In this document: piece by piece, positions 9,722-18,207 of the stretch
Layout of the letters: every line of letters begins with the position of its first letter
How positions within the stretch are numbered: position 1 is the stretch's first letter
DNA from: an uncultured bacterium
Lineage (GTDB): Bacteria > Verrucomicrobiota > Kiritimatiellia > CAIKKV01 > CAITUY01
Length of the DNA stretch: 64,000 bases
Assembly: GCA_903908715.1 (NCBI GenBank)
Contig: CAIVSY010000043.1
Location: 62,001-126,000, forward strand
Direction of reading: 5' to 3'
Program-made: the position numbers and the translations under genes
Notes under the pieces: generated by a model
What the model was told of the DNA's origin: nothing
What the model saw: only the letters and a program-made list of their open reading frames with translations
Database searches by the model: none

Positions 9722-9927
9722 ACATCGACTCAATCCATGGGCAACCCTTTTTGAACAGTGTAATTTCTGCAGACACATTGGGTGTCCCCGGACTACTCTT
9801 AAGCAAACTTGCTCTCGTGTTTCCCGCCACTGTGTTACCGCATGAATCCAGGGGTGGAAATATGTTCTTCACCGATGAAAGGCGGACACGCAAATTCCGC
9901 GAAAACCTGCAAAGGGGTGTTGCATGA
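9718..9927 (+). CDS. Small ORF locked between two ATGA overlaps, unknown function
   Basis: A 69-codon frame whose ATG overlaps the stop of the preceding GT9 gene and whose stop overlaps the ATG of the following GT4 gene, both as four-base ATGA junctions. That arrangement argues it is translated. The product (MNIDSIHGQPFLN... through FRENLQRGVA) has one hydrophobic stretch (about 22-42) and a basic C-terminus. No family was recognised. It may be a small accessory protein, or a decayed gene whose translation is kept for coupling. The DNA is more AT-rich than the flanking upstream genes. Confidence 0.5.
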   Translation: MNIDSIHGQPFLNSVISADTLGVPGLLLSKLALVFPATVLPHESRGGNMFFTDERRTRKFRENLQRGVA

Positions 9928-11042
9928 AGATTGGACACCTGATTCATCTGGACGGGCCCGGCGGAGGGCCGGAAGCGGTGATGAACCTGGCGAGAGGACT
10001 ACACGAAACCGGCGACGAACAGATTGTCTTCCACGGGGGAGAAGGACGACTGCCGGCATTTTGCGACAGCCTTGGTATTCGCCATGTACAACTGCCTATT
10101 GAACGAAAATCACAGCTGTTGTACGGCTTTTTCCCGTTGGTGCGCGCTTTCCGCCGTACGCGTCCCGATGTAGTGTTGACGCAAGGGCAATGGGCGGGAC
10201 CAATCGGCGCCTTGGCGGCCGCGCTGGCGGGCGTGAAAACCATTTACATTACCCAGTGGCCGGCTTTCTATACGGACTGGACACCTTTCCGCGCATGGCG
10301 CAATGCCTGGGCTGAATGGATCCCCTGCAAACTGGCTCGTCGCGTAATTACACTGACCCCATCCGTCTATTATCAATATCTTTACCGCGGCTGGGCATCG
10401 GAAGACAAACTGGTCATTCTTCCAAATATTTTCAACGCCTCCTCGGTCCCTGGGCAGGAAGAGGCCGCATGTGTGAGACGGGATTTTGGCTGGGATAACA
10501 AAAACATCCATGTGGTAAGCGTGGGACGGCTCGCGGACCAGAAACGGGTGGATTGGTTGCTGCAGGCGTGGCGCGAAGTCCAGAACGAATGCCCTTCTGC
10601 ACGACTATGGATTGTTGGAGATGGCCCGGAACGCAGCAGGCTGGAAAACATGGCAAGAAGCCTGGGTATTGCAGAAACCTGCCGGTTCCTGGGTGCCCAA
10701 CCGCGAGGCATTGCGTTTATGGCCGCAGCCGATGTCGTTGCCATGACGTCCCTGTATGAGGCCTGCGCATTTGTTCCGCTGGAAGCCAAGGCCTGCGGAA
10801 AACCCTTGGTCGCAAATGCCGTGGATGGCCTTCGCGACAATGTGAACGATGGCGTCGACGGGTATTGTGTCTTGCCGGGAAATCCGGGCGCTCTGGCTCA
10901 ACGCATAACGGAAGTCGTCAAGGACCCCCACTTGCGACTTCGCATGGGGGCTGCCGGACGCGCGGCAGTAGCCGCCATGAATTCGCGGCAAACGATTGAA
11001 CACTACAAGAGTCTTGTTGCTGCGGTGGCAAGAGAAAGATAA
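9924..11042 (+). CDS. Glycosyltransferase family 4 (GT-B, retaining)
   Basis: A 372-residue protein with the two-domain GT-B layout. The N-terminal glycine-rich loop is LDGPGGGPEAVM. The inter-domain region ends in ILPNIFN, the donor domain has VVSVGRLADQKRVDWLL, and the E-x7-E-type donor motif is YEACAFVPLEAKACGKPLVA. These match Glycos_transf_1 proteins that use NDP-sugars. It extends a cytoplasmic lipid-linked glycan (inference from context). Eight bases separate it from the next gene. Confidence 0.88.
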   Translation: MKIGHLIHLDGPGGGPEAVMNLARGLHETGDEQIVFHGGEGRLPAFCDSLGIRHVQLPIERKSQLLYGFFPLVRAFRRTRPDVVLTQGQWAGPIGALAAALAGVKTIYITQWPAFYTDWTPFRAWRNAWAEWIPCKLARRVITLTPSVYYQYLYRGWASEDKLVILPNIFNASSVPGQEEAACVRRDFGWDNKNIHVVSVGRLADQKRVDWLLQAWREVQNECPSARLWIVGDGPERSRLENMARSLGIAETCRFLGAQPRGIAFMAAADVVAMTSLYEACAFVPLEAKACGKPLVANAVDGLRDNVNDGVDGYCVLPGNPGALAQRITEVVKDPHLRLRMGAAGRAAVAAMNSRQTIEHYKSLVAAVARER

Positions 11043-11050
11043 AGGGATTT

Positions 11051-11821
11051 ATGTCATTGCATCAGGTCGCGGCACGCAAACTGCAGACGGCTTTGGCGAT
11101 CCGCCGTCATACGTCCAACTGGGGATGGCTATGGATCAGCAGGATATTGCCATGGCTGTATCAAGGCCCCGTTCGGCTTCGCTCCGGGATTTCCATATAT
11201 CCAAGGGAAACCTTGCATGGAAGTTGGGGAGAAATATTTGAACCGGCCATTGCAGATTGCTACGGATTACGCAACGTTCCTGCCATTGATGTATTTTGGG
11301 ATGTTGGCGCGAATATCGGAGCATTCTCATGTGTTGCAGGCCATATGTTCCCAGAAGCCCGGATTGTAGCCTATGAGCCAGATAGTGACGCGGTCCATGC
11401 ATTACAGCGCAATTTGAGCGGAAACCGCATCGGCAACGTAACCATTATCCCATTCCCCGTGACTCGTGACGGACGTGACGTGACATTCACAAGAACAGCA
11501 GGCGGAGCCTCAAACATATACGGATGCAATGAGGGTTCCCTGATGCATATGCCCAGCCGGATGCTGGAAACCTCAGGAATGGATCCACGGCAACGACTCC
11601 TTGTGAAATTGGATTGCGAAGGGTCAGAGGGGGAGTTGACGGAGTGGATTGCAGAGAATGGCAGCCACTTGCCGGCCATGATGCGCGTGATCGGTGAATT
11701 TCATCCTTGGTGTCCAAGGTCACCGGATGACATTAGCCGCTCCCTGCAAGCGGCGGGATTCAGGGTCACCTGGGGTGATCGTTTCGGCGAGAAGTATTTT
11801 GATGCGGTTCGGCAATGGTGA
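11051..11821 (+). CDS. FkbM-family SAM-dependent methyltransferase (copy 2)
   Basis: A 256-residue protein with motif I FWDVGANIGAF at 82-92, VAYEPDSDAV after beta-2, and VKLDCEGSEGEL, the FkbM late motif. AAAGGGA precedes the ATG. It is only distantly similar to copy 1, so it is not a recent duplicate. The gene is visibly AT-richer than the window: 28 of 60 bases at 11281-11340 are G/C, against 37 of 60 in leuS at 22681-22740. This hints at separate acquisition. Confidence 0.85.
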   Translation: MSLHQVAARKLQTALAIRRHTSNWGWLWISRILPWLYQGPVRLRSGISIYPRETLHGSWGEIFEPAIADCYGLRNVPAIDVFWDVGANIGAFSCVAGHMFPEARIVAYEPDSDAVHALQRNLSGNRIGNVTIIPFPVTRDGRDVTFTRTAGGASNIYGCNEGSLMHMPSRMLETSGMDPRQRLLVKLDCEGSEGELTEWIAENGSHLPAMMRVIGEFHPWCPRSPDDISRSLQAAGFRVTWGDRFGEKYFDAVRQW

Positions 11822-11905
11822 GCCCCATCCTTCTCCAAATCTGTAACGGAAACCCGGACTGACGGATAGCGCCAGGCATGCTGAACAGCAGTTATTGAGA
11901 CCGGA

Positions 11906-13084
11906 ATGACAACTCCACGACGGGAATGCTTCAGGACCTGCTGGCGATACGGCCTTGCCGTGGTGTCCGAGTGGCTCGCATCGCCGCTTCGGGTCACAGC
12001 CCGTGTTATTGTGCGTCATCCTGCAACTCCACCCTCTCAATGGCGTCGGCTCCTGCTGCTGGGGGATGATCATATTGGCGATGTTCTTTTCACGACCGGC
12101 AGTATCCCTTACCTGGCCGAAGCCTTCAGCAACTGCAAGCTGGATTTCCTTTGCGGGGCACCCGCCAATCAGGTTCTGAACAATAATCCGTATTTGCATC
12201 GCGTGATCCTGCGCGACTCCGGCAAACTGTGGCAGCGCACAGTGCGTGAATCAGGCTATGACGCAATTCTTTGCTACAACATGGCGCATCATATCGGTGA
12301 TCTTGCCCTCGCCCTACGAACACGAATTCCCAACAGGATCGCTTATGCCCACAAGGGGTTCTCCGCATGGGTTACCCATCCGCTCCCGATCCGGCACCCC
12401 CAGCCGTTTGCCGCCTATTTCCGGGATGCGGTGGCCCATCTCACCGGGCAAGACGGATCCTGGCCGCTGCGCCCCATGGTCTATCCTTTGCCCGCTGACA
12501 GGATTGTGGCTGACCAAACCGCCAACCGGATCGGCCTGGACCGGGAACAACCGTCCATCGCATGCTTCTGCTCCAGCCGCCAACCACGGGGCGTTGCGCC
12601 TCCGGCCCTTTTTATGTCCCTCCTGGCCGCCTTGCAGCAAGCCTCTCCCGGGCTCCGGATCGTGCTGATGGGCGCAGCATCGGACGGGCCGCTCCTCGAA
12701 AATATCCGTGCAGTCTCGTGCCCTGGGGCATCGATCCTGGCAGGAGTTCTGCCGCTCCATCCGCTTGTGGAATTCCTGAAACACTTTGACCTGGTATTGA
12801 CACCGGATTCCGGTCCTCGGCATCTGGCGAATGCCGCCGGTGTTCCGGTTGCCTTCTTCCGCAACATATGCGTTGTCGCCGCGGAGACGGGAAGTTACGG
12901 CGTTGAGACAGAACTGGACCTTGTCCCGCCGGATGTGGAACTGTTGCCCATGAAAGCAGAATCCGGCTTCTGGAACAGTCAGGAAGAACGGGTGGCCGGT
13001 GAAATCGCGCCTGCCATCCTCCGGTTGTTGCAGCAATGCAGGATGGAGCGTCCGGGAAAAGGAGACATATGCCACGAAAGATAG
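11906..13084 (+). CDS. Glycosyltransferase family 9, heptosyltransferase-type (copy 3)
   Basis: A 392-residue GT9 protein with an extra N-terminal basic extension (about 45 residues) before LLLLGDDHIGDVLFTTGSI, the family N-terminal loop. The donor-side motif is LVLTPDSGPRHLANAAGVPV, with the D-S-G-x-x-H pattern. After an 84-base gap with nothing recognisable, ATG 11906 begins the frame. Its 3' end overlaps the nucleotidyltransferase start by 16 bases. Confidence 0.86.
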   Translation: MTTPRRECFRTCWRYGLAVVSEWLASPLRVTARVIVRHPATPPSQWRRLLLLGDDHIGDVLFTTGSIPYLAEAFSNCKLDFLCGAPANQVLNNNPYLHRVILRDSGKLWQRTVRESGYDAILCYNMAHHIGDLALALRTRIPNRIAYAHKGFSAWVTHPLPIRHPQPFAAYFRDAVAHLTGQDGSWPLRPMVYPLPADRIVADQTANRIGLDREQPSIACFCSSRQPRGVAPPALFMSLLAALQQASPGLRIVLMGAASDGPLLENIRAVSCPGASILAGVLPLHPLVEFLKHFDLVLTPDSGPRHLANAAGVPVAFFRNICVVAAETGSYGVETELDLVPPDVELLPMKAESGFWNSQEERVAGEIAPAILRLLQQCRMERPGKGDICHER

Positions 13085-13563
13085 AGGGAAAGATACTGCC
13101 TTGGCCACGCCTCATTGAATGCCGTGAGGAATGGCGGCATGCAGGTTGCGTTGTTGTCTGGACAAACGGGTGCTTTGATTTACTGCATATCGGGCATATC
13201 CAAAGCCTGGCAGCAGCCCGCAATTTCGGGGATGTCTTGGTCGTAGGGCTGAACAGCGACGCCTCAGTGAGGCGTTTAAAGGGACCTCAACGGCCTATCA
13301 TTTTGGCCGAGGAGCGTGCGCTTATCTTGGCGGCCCTGGAGTGCGTGGATGCCGTCGTTATCTTTGACGAGGACACCCCTGAACAGGCTATCATGCGCCT
13401 GAAGCCAGATATTCATGTAAAGGGAGCGGACTATGCGCCGCCATCCGGGAAGCCCATCCCGGAAGCCGCACTCGTTCAATCCTACGGGGGTCAGATTCGC
13501 TTTGTTCCCCTGGTGGACGCCCATTCGACCAGCAGCTTGATAGAAAAAATTCAAGGCCGATAA
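13069..13563 (+). CDS. rfaE2: D-glycero-beta-D-manno-heptose 1-phosphate adenylyltransferase-type (RfaE domain II)
   Basis: A 164-residue cytidylyltransferase-fold protein with WTNGCFDLLHIGHIQSL (HxGH at 40-43), VVGLNSDASVRRLKGPQRP, and DTPEQAIMRLKPDIHVKGADY. These are diagnostic for the C-terminal half of HldE/RfaE. It would make ADP-heptose from heptose-1-phosphate and ATP, feeding the four GT9 enzymes. The kinase half usual in fused HldE is absent, so a separate kinase elsewhere is expected. ATG 13069 has AAAGGAG upstream; an in-frame ATG at 13036 is rejected. Confidence 0.9.
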   Translation: MPRKIEGKILPWPRLIECREEWRHAGCVVVWTNGCFDLLHIGHIQSLAAARNFGDVLVVGLNSDASVRRLKGPQRPIILAEERALILAALECVDAVVIFDEDTPEQAIMRLKPDIHVKGADYAPPSGKPIPEAALVQSYGGQIRFVPLVDAHSTSSLIEKIQGR

Positions 13564-13612
13564 CAATGCCGCAGTCGGGCCCTGACAACAGGAACCCCGG
13601 GAGACTCAAGGA

Positions 13613-15070
13613 ATGATCGACCCGAAGACAGCTCGTCGCGTAAGCCAGTCTGCAATCTTGATCGCTGGATTGTTGGGGGCTTTGTTCCTGATACAAACCA
13701 CAGCCAAGCAGGGGCTTTTTGGTTTCTTCAGCACGCTTCTGGCGATCCTGCCGGTTGCCTGGATCATTTTTGCCGGGTCTCGGTGGTGGATTCTCATGCC
13801 ACTGGCAGTCATGTTTGGAGGCATCTTCGTCCTGGAATACAAGATCTTTACGCACGAAATCGCCTTGCCGCTGTGCTTGTTGGCACTCCTGCCGATGATC
13901 GCCACCCGGCGACTGGGCGTCCATCGGCGGGCCTTTCTCCCCTCGGCATCCTTGCTGCTGCTGTTGCTTCTCACGGGCAATGCGCTCGCCAGCCTGTATG
14001 TCGCACGTCTGGGCGGGACAGGCGGTACCGGCAGTATTCTCCGCATCTATTACCACGGGCTCTGGGCGGTTATCTTCACGCTGGCATTCTATCGCTTCGG
14101 CGAGAGTCGTCATCTCAAGCGACTCCTGATCCTCATATATTGCCTTGGAGTTCTCCGGGTTCTGGTAAGCATTGTCACATACTTCCTCGGGCGGTACATC
14201 TATGTCCCGTACCTGAACTACGTGCTCGGCGGAATGGCCCAGGGGCTCCTGGATCTTCGGTTCACCGGAGTGCAACTCGCCATCCTTTCCTTCGCCTGCT
14301 CCCTGTGGGTGTCCAGCAAATGGGCGAAAGGATTCCATGCCGCAGTCGGATTAACCTCCGTGGTACTCGTGGTGATGAGCGCAGGCCGTGTGAGCGTAGC
14401 CATGGTTTGCGCCGTGCCAGTGATCTGGGCATTGGTGCGCAGGAAGTTCGGCTGGCTCTCCGTGATTGGCGGGATCCTGTTGATCACAGCGCTGACACTG
14501 AACCAGGCACCGGACATTCTCTATCGCCTTCCAGAGGAAGCCCGTCGGGCTCTTTCAATCCTGGTCCGGGAATCGTCAACGAGATGGGTGGATCAACATG
14601 AGTTGGTGCAGGCAAGCAACGAGTGGCACCTCCGGCTGATGGAACTCGGCCTCGAACGCTGGACGGAATCGCCTTGGACCTTCCTCTTCGGCAACCACGT
14701 GGAGGCGTATGACAAGGGATATGAATCCCTCTCCGCAACCATGGAGGTAAGAGCCCAGGTTGCCGCACGGATGGGCTTGTATGAATCCGGCCTGTGGACG
14801 GTCCTTGCCGTCGCCGGCGGCCTTGGGCTGGTGCTTTACCTTCGTCTTTTCTTTTTCCTTCTGAGAGATCCATGGCGGGAGATCCATCAGCACGGCGTGC
14901 AGGATCTTGCGCATGTCTTCTATCTCTGGGCCATTGTGAATTTCTTCCTCTGGGCTTGTTTCGCCTGGATCGCGGGAGGATACCCCAGTTTCGAACTGAT
15001 GATGGCCGCAATTGCAAAGGCGGCGTACGAAGATCGCAAGGAGCCCTCTCCCGCGCCACAGCCAACATGA
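13613..15070 (+). CDS. O-antigen polymerase/ligase-like polytopic membrane protein
   Basis: A 485-residue inner-membrane protein with about ten hydrophobic helices. A long loop (about 305-385) lies between the last groups of helices and contains an arginine/glutamate-rich segment and GNHVEAYDKGYES. This is the Wzy/WaaL-like arrangement of a large periplasmic loop near the C-terminus. Such proteins polymerise glycan repeats or ligate them to an acceptor. Polymerase and ligase cannot be told apart here. CAAGGA precedes the ATG. Its stop overlaps the following GT9 start (ATGA). Confidence 0.72.
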   Translation: MIDPKTARRVSQSAILIAGLLGALFLIQTTAKQGLFGFFSTLLAILPVAWIIFAGSRWWILMPLAVMFGGIFVLEYKIFTHEIALPLCLLALLPMIATRRLGVHRRAFLPSASLLLLLLLTGNALASLYVARLGGTGGTGSILRIYYHGLWAVIFTLAFYRFGESRHLKRLLILIYCLGVLRVLVSIVTYFLGRYIYVPYLNYVLGGMAQGLLDLRFTGVQLAILSFACSLWVSSKWAKGFHAAVGLTSVVLVVMSAGRVSVAMVCAVPVIWALVRRKFGWLSVIGGILLITALTLNQAPDILYRLPEEARRALSILVRESSTRWVDQHELVQASNEWHLRLMELGLERWTESPWTFLFGNHVEAYDKGYESLSATMEVRAQVAARMGLYESGLWTVLAVAGGLGLVLYLRLFFFLLRDPWREIHQHGVQDLAHVFYLWAIVNFFLWACFAWIAGGYPSFELMMAAIAKAAYEDRKEPSPAPQPT

Positions 15071-16146
15071 ATCCCGTACTTCTTATTCTGGAGTGGCACC
15101 GGATCGGCGATGCCATTTTGAGTCTTCCATTCCTGCGCGGGGCGGCAGGAAGATTCGATGTGCGTGTGATCTGCTCGCGCATCACAGGCCCCGTGTTCGA
15201 GAGCGTCCTGCTGCCGCCACAGGTCATCACTTGCGACCCTCCCTGGGATGGGGGCGGCTGGCGGGGCTGGAGTCGTTGTCTGCAAATCATCCGCAAACAG
15301 GCACCGGACATCATCGCAAGCGTATGGGCGGATGCACGGGTTCACGCTCTCATGGCGGCCAGCGGGGCAAGAAGGAGGATCGGTTTCCCCATGACCACCA
15401 CCAACTACTATGCAAGCCAGGTGCCATGGCGAAAGAGAAACCTGCACATGGGAGTCGCCCTGTCAAAGGTCGCAGGGCTGGCGCTCGCACGCCCCCTCCT
15501 CACCGAACCCCTGCACCGGCACGATCCGTTCCAGCCTCACCTTCAGGCGTGGCGGCAGGTGGCACATGCCCTTGAAACTCAGTGGATGGACGCCACCCCC
15601 TGGATGGCGGTCCCGCCTTACGGGCAGAAGTTACCGGACTACCATCCCTTGTGGCTGGTCCATCCGGGAGCCCAGAAAGCCATCCGACAGTGGCCCATGG
15701 ATCGTTTCCTCTCGGTTGTCCGGAAAATGATCGATGCCGGCAAGCCCATTGTAACCGTGAAGCCACCTGACAGCCCGGGTCTTTCCATTGAACACCCTCT
15801 GATCCACCCTGTGGCGCCGTCCTCCTTCATGGAACTCGCGGCGCTCGTGAACCGGGTGGACGCCGTACTCTGTAACGATACGGCCGTCGGCCATCTGGCA
15901 GCTGCCCTTGGCAGGAAAGTCGTGAGCATCTTCGGCCCCATGGAACCGCGACTGTATGCACCGTACGGCAATGAGTCCCATGTGGCAGTCCAGGATGTCT
16001 GCCCCTGGCGTCCCTGTCTGGACTCGTGCCGCATGCCCTCGCCCATCTGCATGGAAGCCGTGACCGTCAAACAAGTGCTGGACAGTATCACATCGGTGGA
16101 GCAGGAGCTAACCTCCGCCCCAATGAAAAGCGGAAAACCGCGATGA
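15067..16146 (+). CDS. Glycosyltransferase family 9, heptosyltransferase-type (copy 4)
   Basis: A 359-residue GT9 protein: LILEWHRIGDAILSLPFLRG at the N-terminus, LVHPGAQKAIRQWPMDRF for the nucleotide loop, and VLCNDTAVGHLAAALGRKVV for the donor helix. The C-terminal region is cysteine-rich (CPWRPC, then C-x4-P-x-C). ATG 15067 overlaps the polymerase stop and replaces a long upstream in-frame extension from 14794. Confidence 0.88.
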   Translation: MNPVLLILEWHRIGDAILSLPFLRGAAGRFDVRVICSRITGPVFESVLLPPQVITCDPPWDGGGWRGWSRCLQIIRKQAPDIIASVWADARVHALMAASGARRRIGFPMTTTNYYASQVPWRKRNLHMGVALSKVAGLALARPLLTEPLHRHDPFQPHLQAWRQVAHALETQWMDATPWMAVPPYGQKLPDYHPLWLVHPGAQKAIRQWPMDRFLSVVRKMIDAGKPIVTVKPPDSPGLSIEHPLIHPVAPSSFMELAALVNRVDAVLCNDTAVGHLAAALGRKVVSIFGPMEPRLYAPYGNESHVAVQDVCPWRPCLDSCRMPSPICMEAVTVKQVLDSITSVEQELTSAPMKSGKPR

Positions 16147-17294
16147 AAAAGGCCTTAAGGATTGCCCTGATCGGTTCGCGCGGAATTCCGGCCCGCTACA
16201 GCGGGTTCGAAACGTTCTACGAGCAAATCGGCGTGCGACTGGCGCAACGCGGCCATCAGGTGACGGTCTACAACCGCTCCCACTTTATCCGTGATGTGCA
16301 CGACACCTATTGCGGAGTCCGCATTGTATCCCTGCCTTCGATCCCAACCAAGCATCTGGACACGCTGACGCATACAGCCCTTTCCTCCCTCCATGCTCTC
16401 TTTCAAAAGTATGACGTCGTCTACTACTGCATCGTCGGCAACAGCCCGTTGGCATGGATTCCACGCCTCGCCGGCAGCAAGGTTCTGCTGAATGTGGACG
16501 GGGCCGACTGGGCTCGGGAAAAATGGGGACCCTTCGCCCGATGGTACCAGCGCCATTGCGAACGTGTCGCAACACGGGTGGTCCCTACCCTTATTGCCGA
16601 TTCGCGGGTTATCCAGGAGCGCTACCGCACCTTGTATAACGCAGAAACCATTTTTGCGCCTTATGGCGCCAATATCTGCCGCGACGAACGTGTTGATGCC
16701 CTCAACCGATGGGGGCTGAAGCCTCGAAAGTACCTCCTGTACGTGGGGCGGCTGGTGCCGGAAAATGCTGTCGATATGCTGATCCGCGCATTCGGAACCG
16801 TAGCAACACCCATGAATCTGGTCATCATTGGCGACGCGCCTTTTTCGGATGACTACAAGGCCAGCCTGCGGGCCATGGCCGATAGCCGTGTGATTTTTAC
16901 CGGTTATGCTTTCGGTGATGAATATGCCCAGTTGAGCAGCCATGCCTACCTGGCAGTCCAACCTTCTGCGATCGACGGCACACGACCGGCCCTCCTGGAT
17001 CAAATGGGTTTCGGGAACTGCATTGTTTTCCGTGACAGCGCGGCGAACGTCGAGACGCTCGGCGGGTATGGGGAGCCTTTTGAGGGCAAGGGCGGGGTGC
17101 AGAACCTGGCCCGTAAGCTTGCGGAATTAGTTGCGGATCCCAGGCGCTGCGAACATTGTCGCGAAGGAGTTGTCCAGCGCATCAGCCAGTATTACAATTG
17201 GGAATGGATCACGGACTTTCATGAGGATCTTTTCAGGCGCCTGATCGCCGGTAGCGGCAGAATTTCCTACTATGAATTCATTGCCAACAGGTGA
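16143..17294 (+). CDS. Glycosyltransferase family 4 with DUF1972-type N-terminal domain
   Basis: A 383-residue protein beginning MKKALRIALIGSRGIPARY, followed by SGFETFYEQIG, the DUF1972 (rhamnosyltransferase-like) signature. The second half is a GT-B donor domain (YLLYVGRLVPENAVDML). The expected E-x7-E is changed to a D-G-T-R-P-A-L-L-D-like region, as in other DUF1972 proteins. It would transfer rhamnose or a similar sugar in glycan assembly. ATG 16143 overlaps the GT9 stop (ATGA); the upstream extension from 16026 is rejected. Confidence 0.85.
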   Translation: MKKALRIALIGSRGIPARYSGFETFYEQIGVRLAQRGHQVTVYNRSHFIRDVHDTYCGVRIVSLPSIPTKHLDTLTHTALSSLHALFQKYDVVYYCIVGNSPLAWIPRLAGSKVLLNVDGADWAREKWGPFARWYQRHCERVATRVVPTLIADSRVIQERYRTLYNAETIFAPYGANICRDERVDALNRWGLKPRKYLLYVGRLVPENAVDMLIRAFGTVATPMNLVIIGDAPFSDDYKASLRAMADSRVIFTGYAFGDEYAQLSSHAYLAVQPSAIDGTRPALLDQMGFGNCIVFRDSAANVETLGGYGEPFEGKGGVQNLARKLAELVADPRRCEHCREGVVQRISQYYNWEWITDFHEDLFRRLIAGSGRISYYEFIANR

Positions 17295-18207
17295 GATAAA
17301 GCCCCGGCGTACCGTGCCGTGGCAGGGCAGATCCCTGCTGCTGTGGGTTTGCATCGGCGGGTTGCTGACCTGGATGTACGGGGCCCGGGGAAACACCGAG
17401 GAGGTCACCCAAGCGGGTCGTTCAGCCATGGCGTGGATGACCAGGGAATGGAACACTCGTGGCGGGGAATACAGCCACGGATGGCTTATACCGCTTGTCA
17501 GCGCCCTGGCAATCTGGCGCCGACGCAGGGAACTGGCAGAGCTACCCCGCCATGCGACGTGGACCGGGGTCGTTGTGGTGGCTAGCGCACTGCTGCTCTA
17601 TGCCGCTGGCGTCAAGATCCAGCAAACACGTATCGTCCTCGTCTCCCTGGTCCCTTTGGTTTGGGGCATCGCGCTTGGCGCCTGGGGGTGGTCCATCGCC
17701 CGAAGGCTCCTCTTCCCGTGCGGCTACCTCCTGTTCTGTGTGCCGCTGGTATTCATCGAAGCATTGACGTTCCCGCTCCGTCTGCTGGCCAGTCGGGTTG
17801 CGGAAATACTCCTCAATGGCATGGGCATTGCCGTGACCCGGGCGGGAACGGCGCTGTTATCCGCTGCGGGCGGAGGCATCAATATCGACGTGGCTGATCC
17901 ATGCAGCGGCATGCACTCGTTGATGGCCATGGCAGCACTGGGGGCTGCCTACGCGTATTTCACACAGCCCAGCCAAACAGGGAAATGGCTGCTGTTCCTG
18001 GGCAGCCTGCCCATCGCCATCGCCGGGAATGTCACCCGTGTCATCAGTATTGCCCTCGCAGCGGCATGGTTCGGACAGGAACGGGCCATGGTGTTCTACC
18101 ATGATTTTTCAGGCTACGTGCTGTTCGGCGCCGCTGTCATGCTGATGATGGGCTTGGCCACGGTCCTGAACCGGTGGCTGGCAAGGAAAAAGGGAAGCCA
18201 TGCGTAA
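17272..18207 (+). CDS. Exosortase (transmembrane sorting transpeptidase-like enzyme)
   Basis: A 311-residue inner-membrane protein with eight or so hydrophobic helices and the complete exosortase catalytic triad: C211 in DPCSGMHSL, R256 in AGNVTRVIS, and H277 in VFYHDFSGY. It also has the conserved YSHGWLIPL at 67-75. Exosortases cut PEP-CTERM-type sorting tails and hand proteins on to the envelope. Nearly always they are encoded with glycan clusters, as here. It overlaps the GT4 gene by 23 bases and epsI by 8. No PEP-CTERM-like substrate was recognised in this window. Confidence 0.93.
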   Translation: MNSLPTGEIKPRRTVPWQGRSLLLWVCIGGLLTWMYGARGNTEEVTQAGRSAMAWMTREWNTRGGEYSHGWLIPLVSALAIWRRRRELAELPRHATWTGVVVVASALLLYAAGVKIQQTRIVLVSLVPLVWGIALGAWGWSIARRLLFPCGYLLFCVPLVFIEALTFPLRLLASRVAEILLNGMGIAVTRAGTALLSAAGGGINIDVADPCSGMHSLMAMAALGAAYAYFTQPSQTGKWLLFLGSLPIAIAGNVTRVISIALAAAWFGQERAMVFYHDFSGYVLFGAAVMLMMGLATVLNRWLARKKGSHA

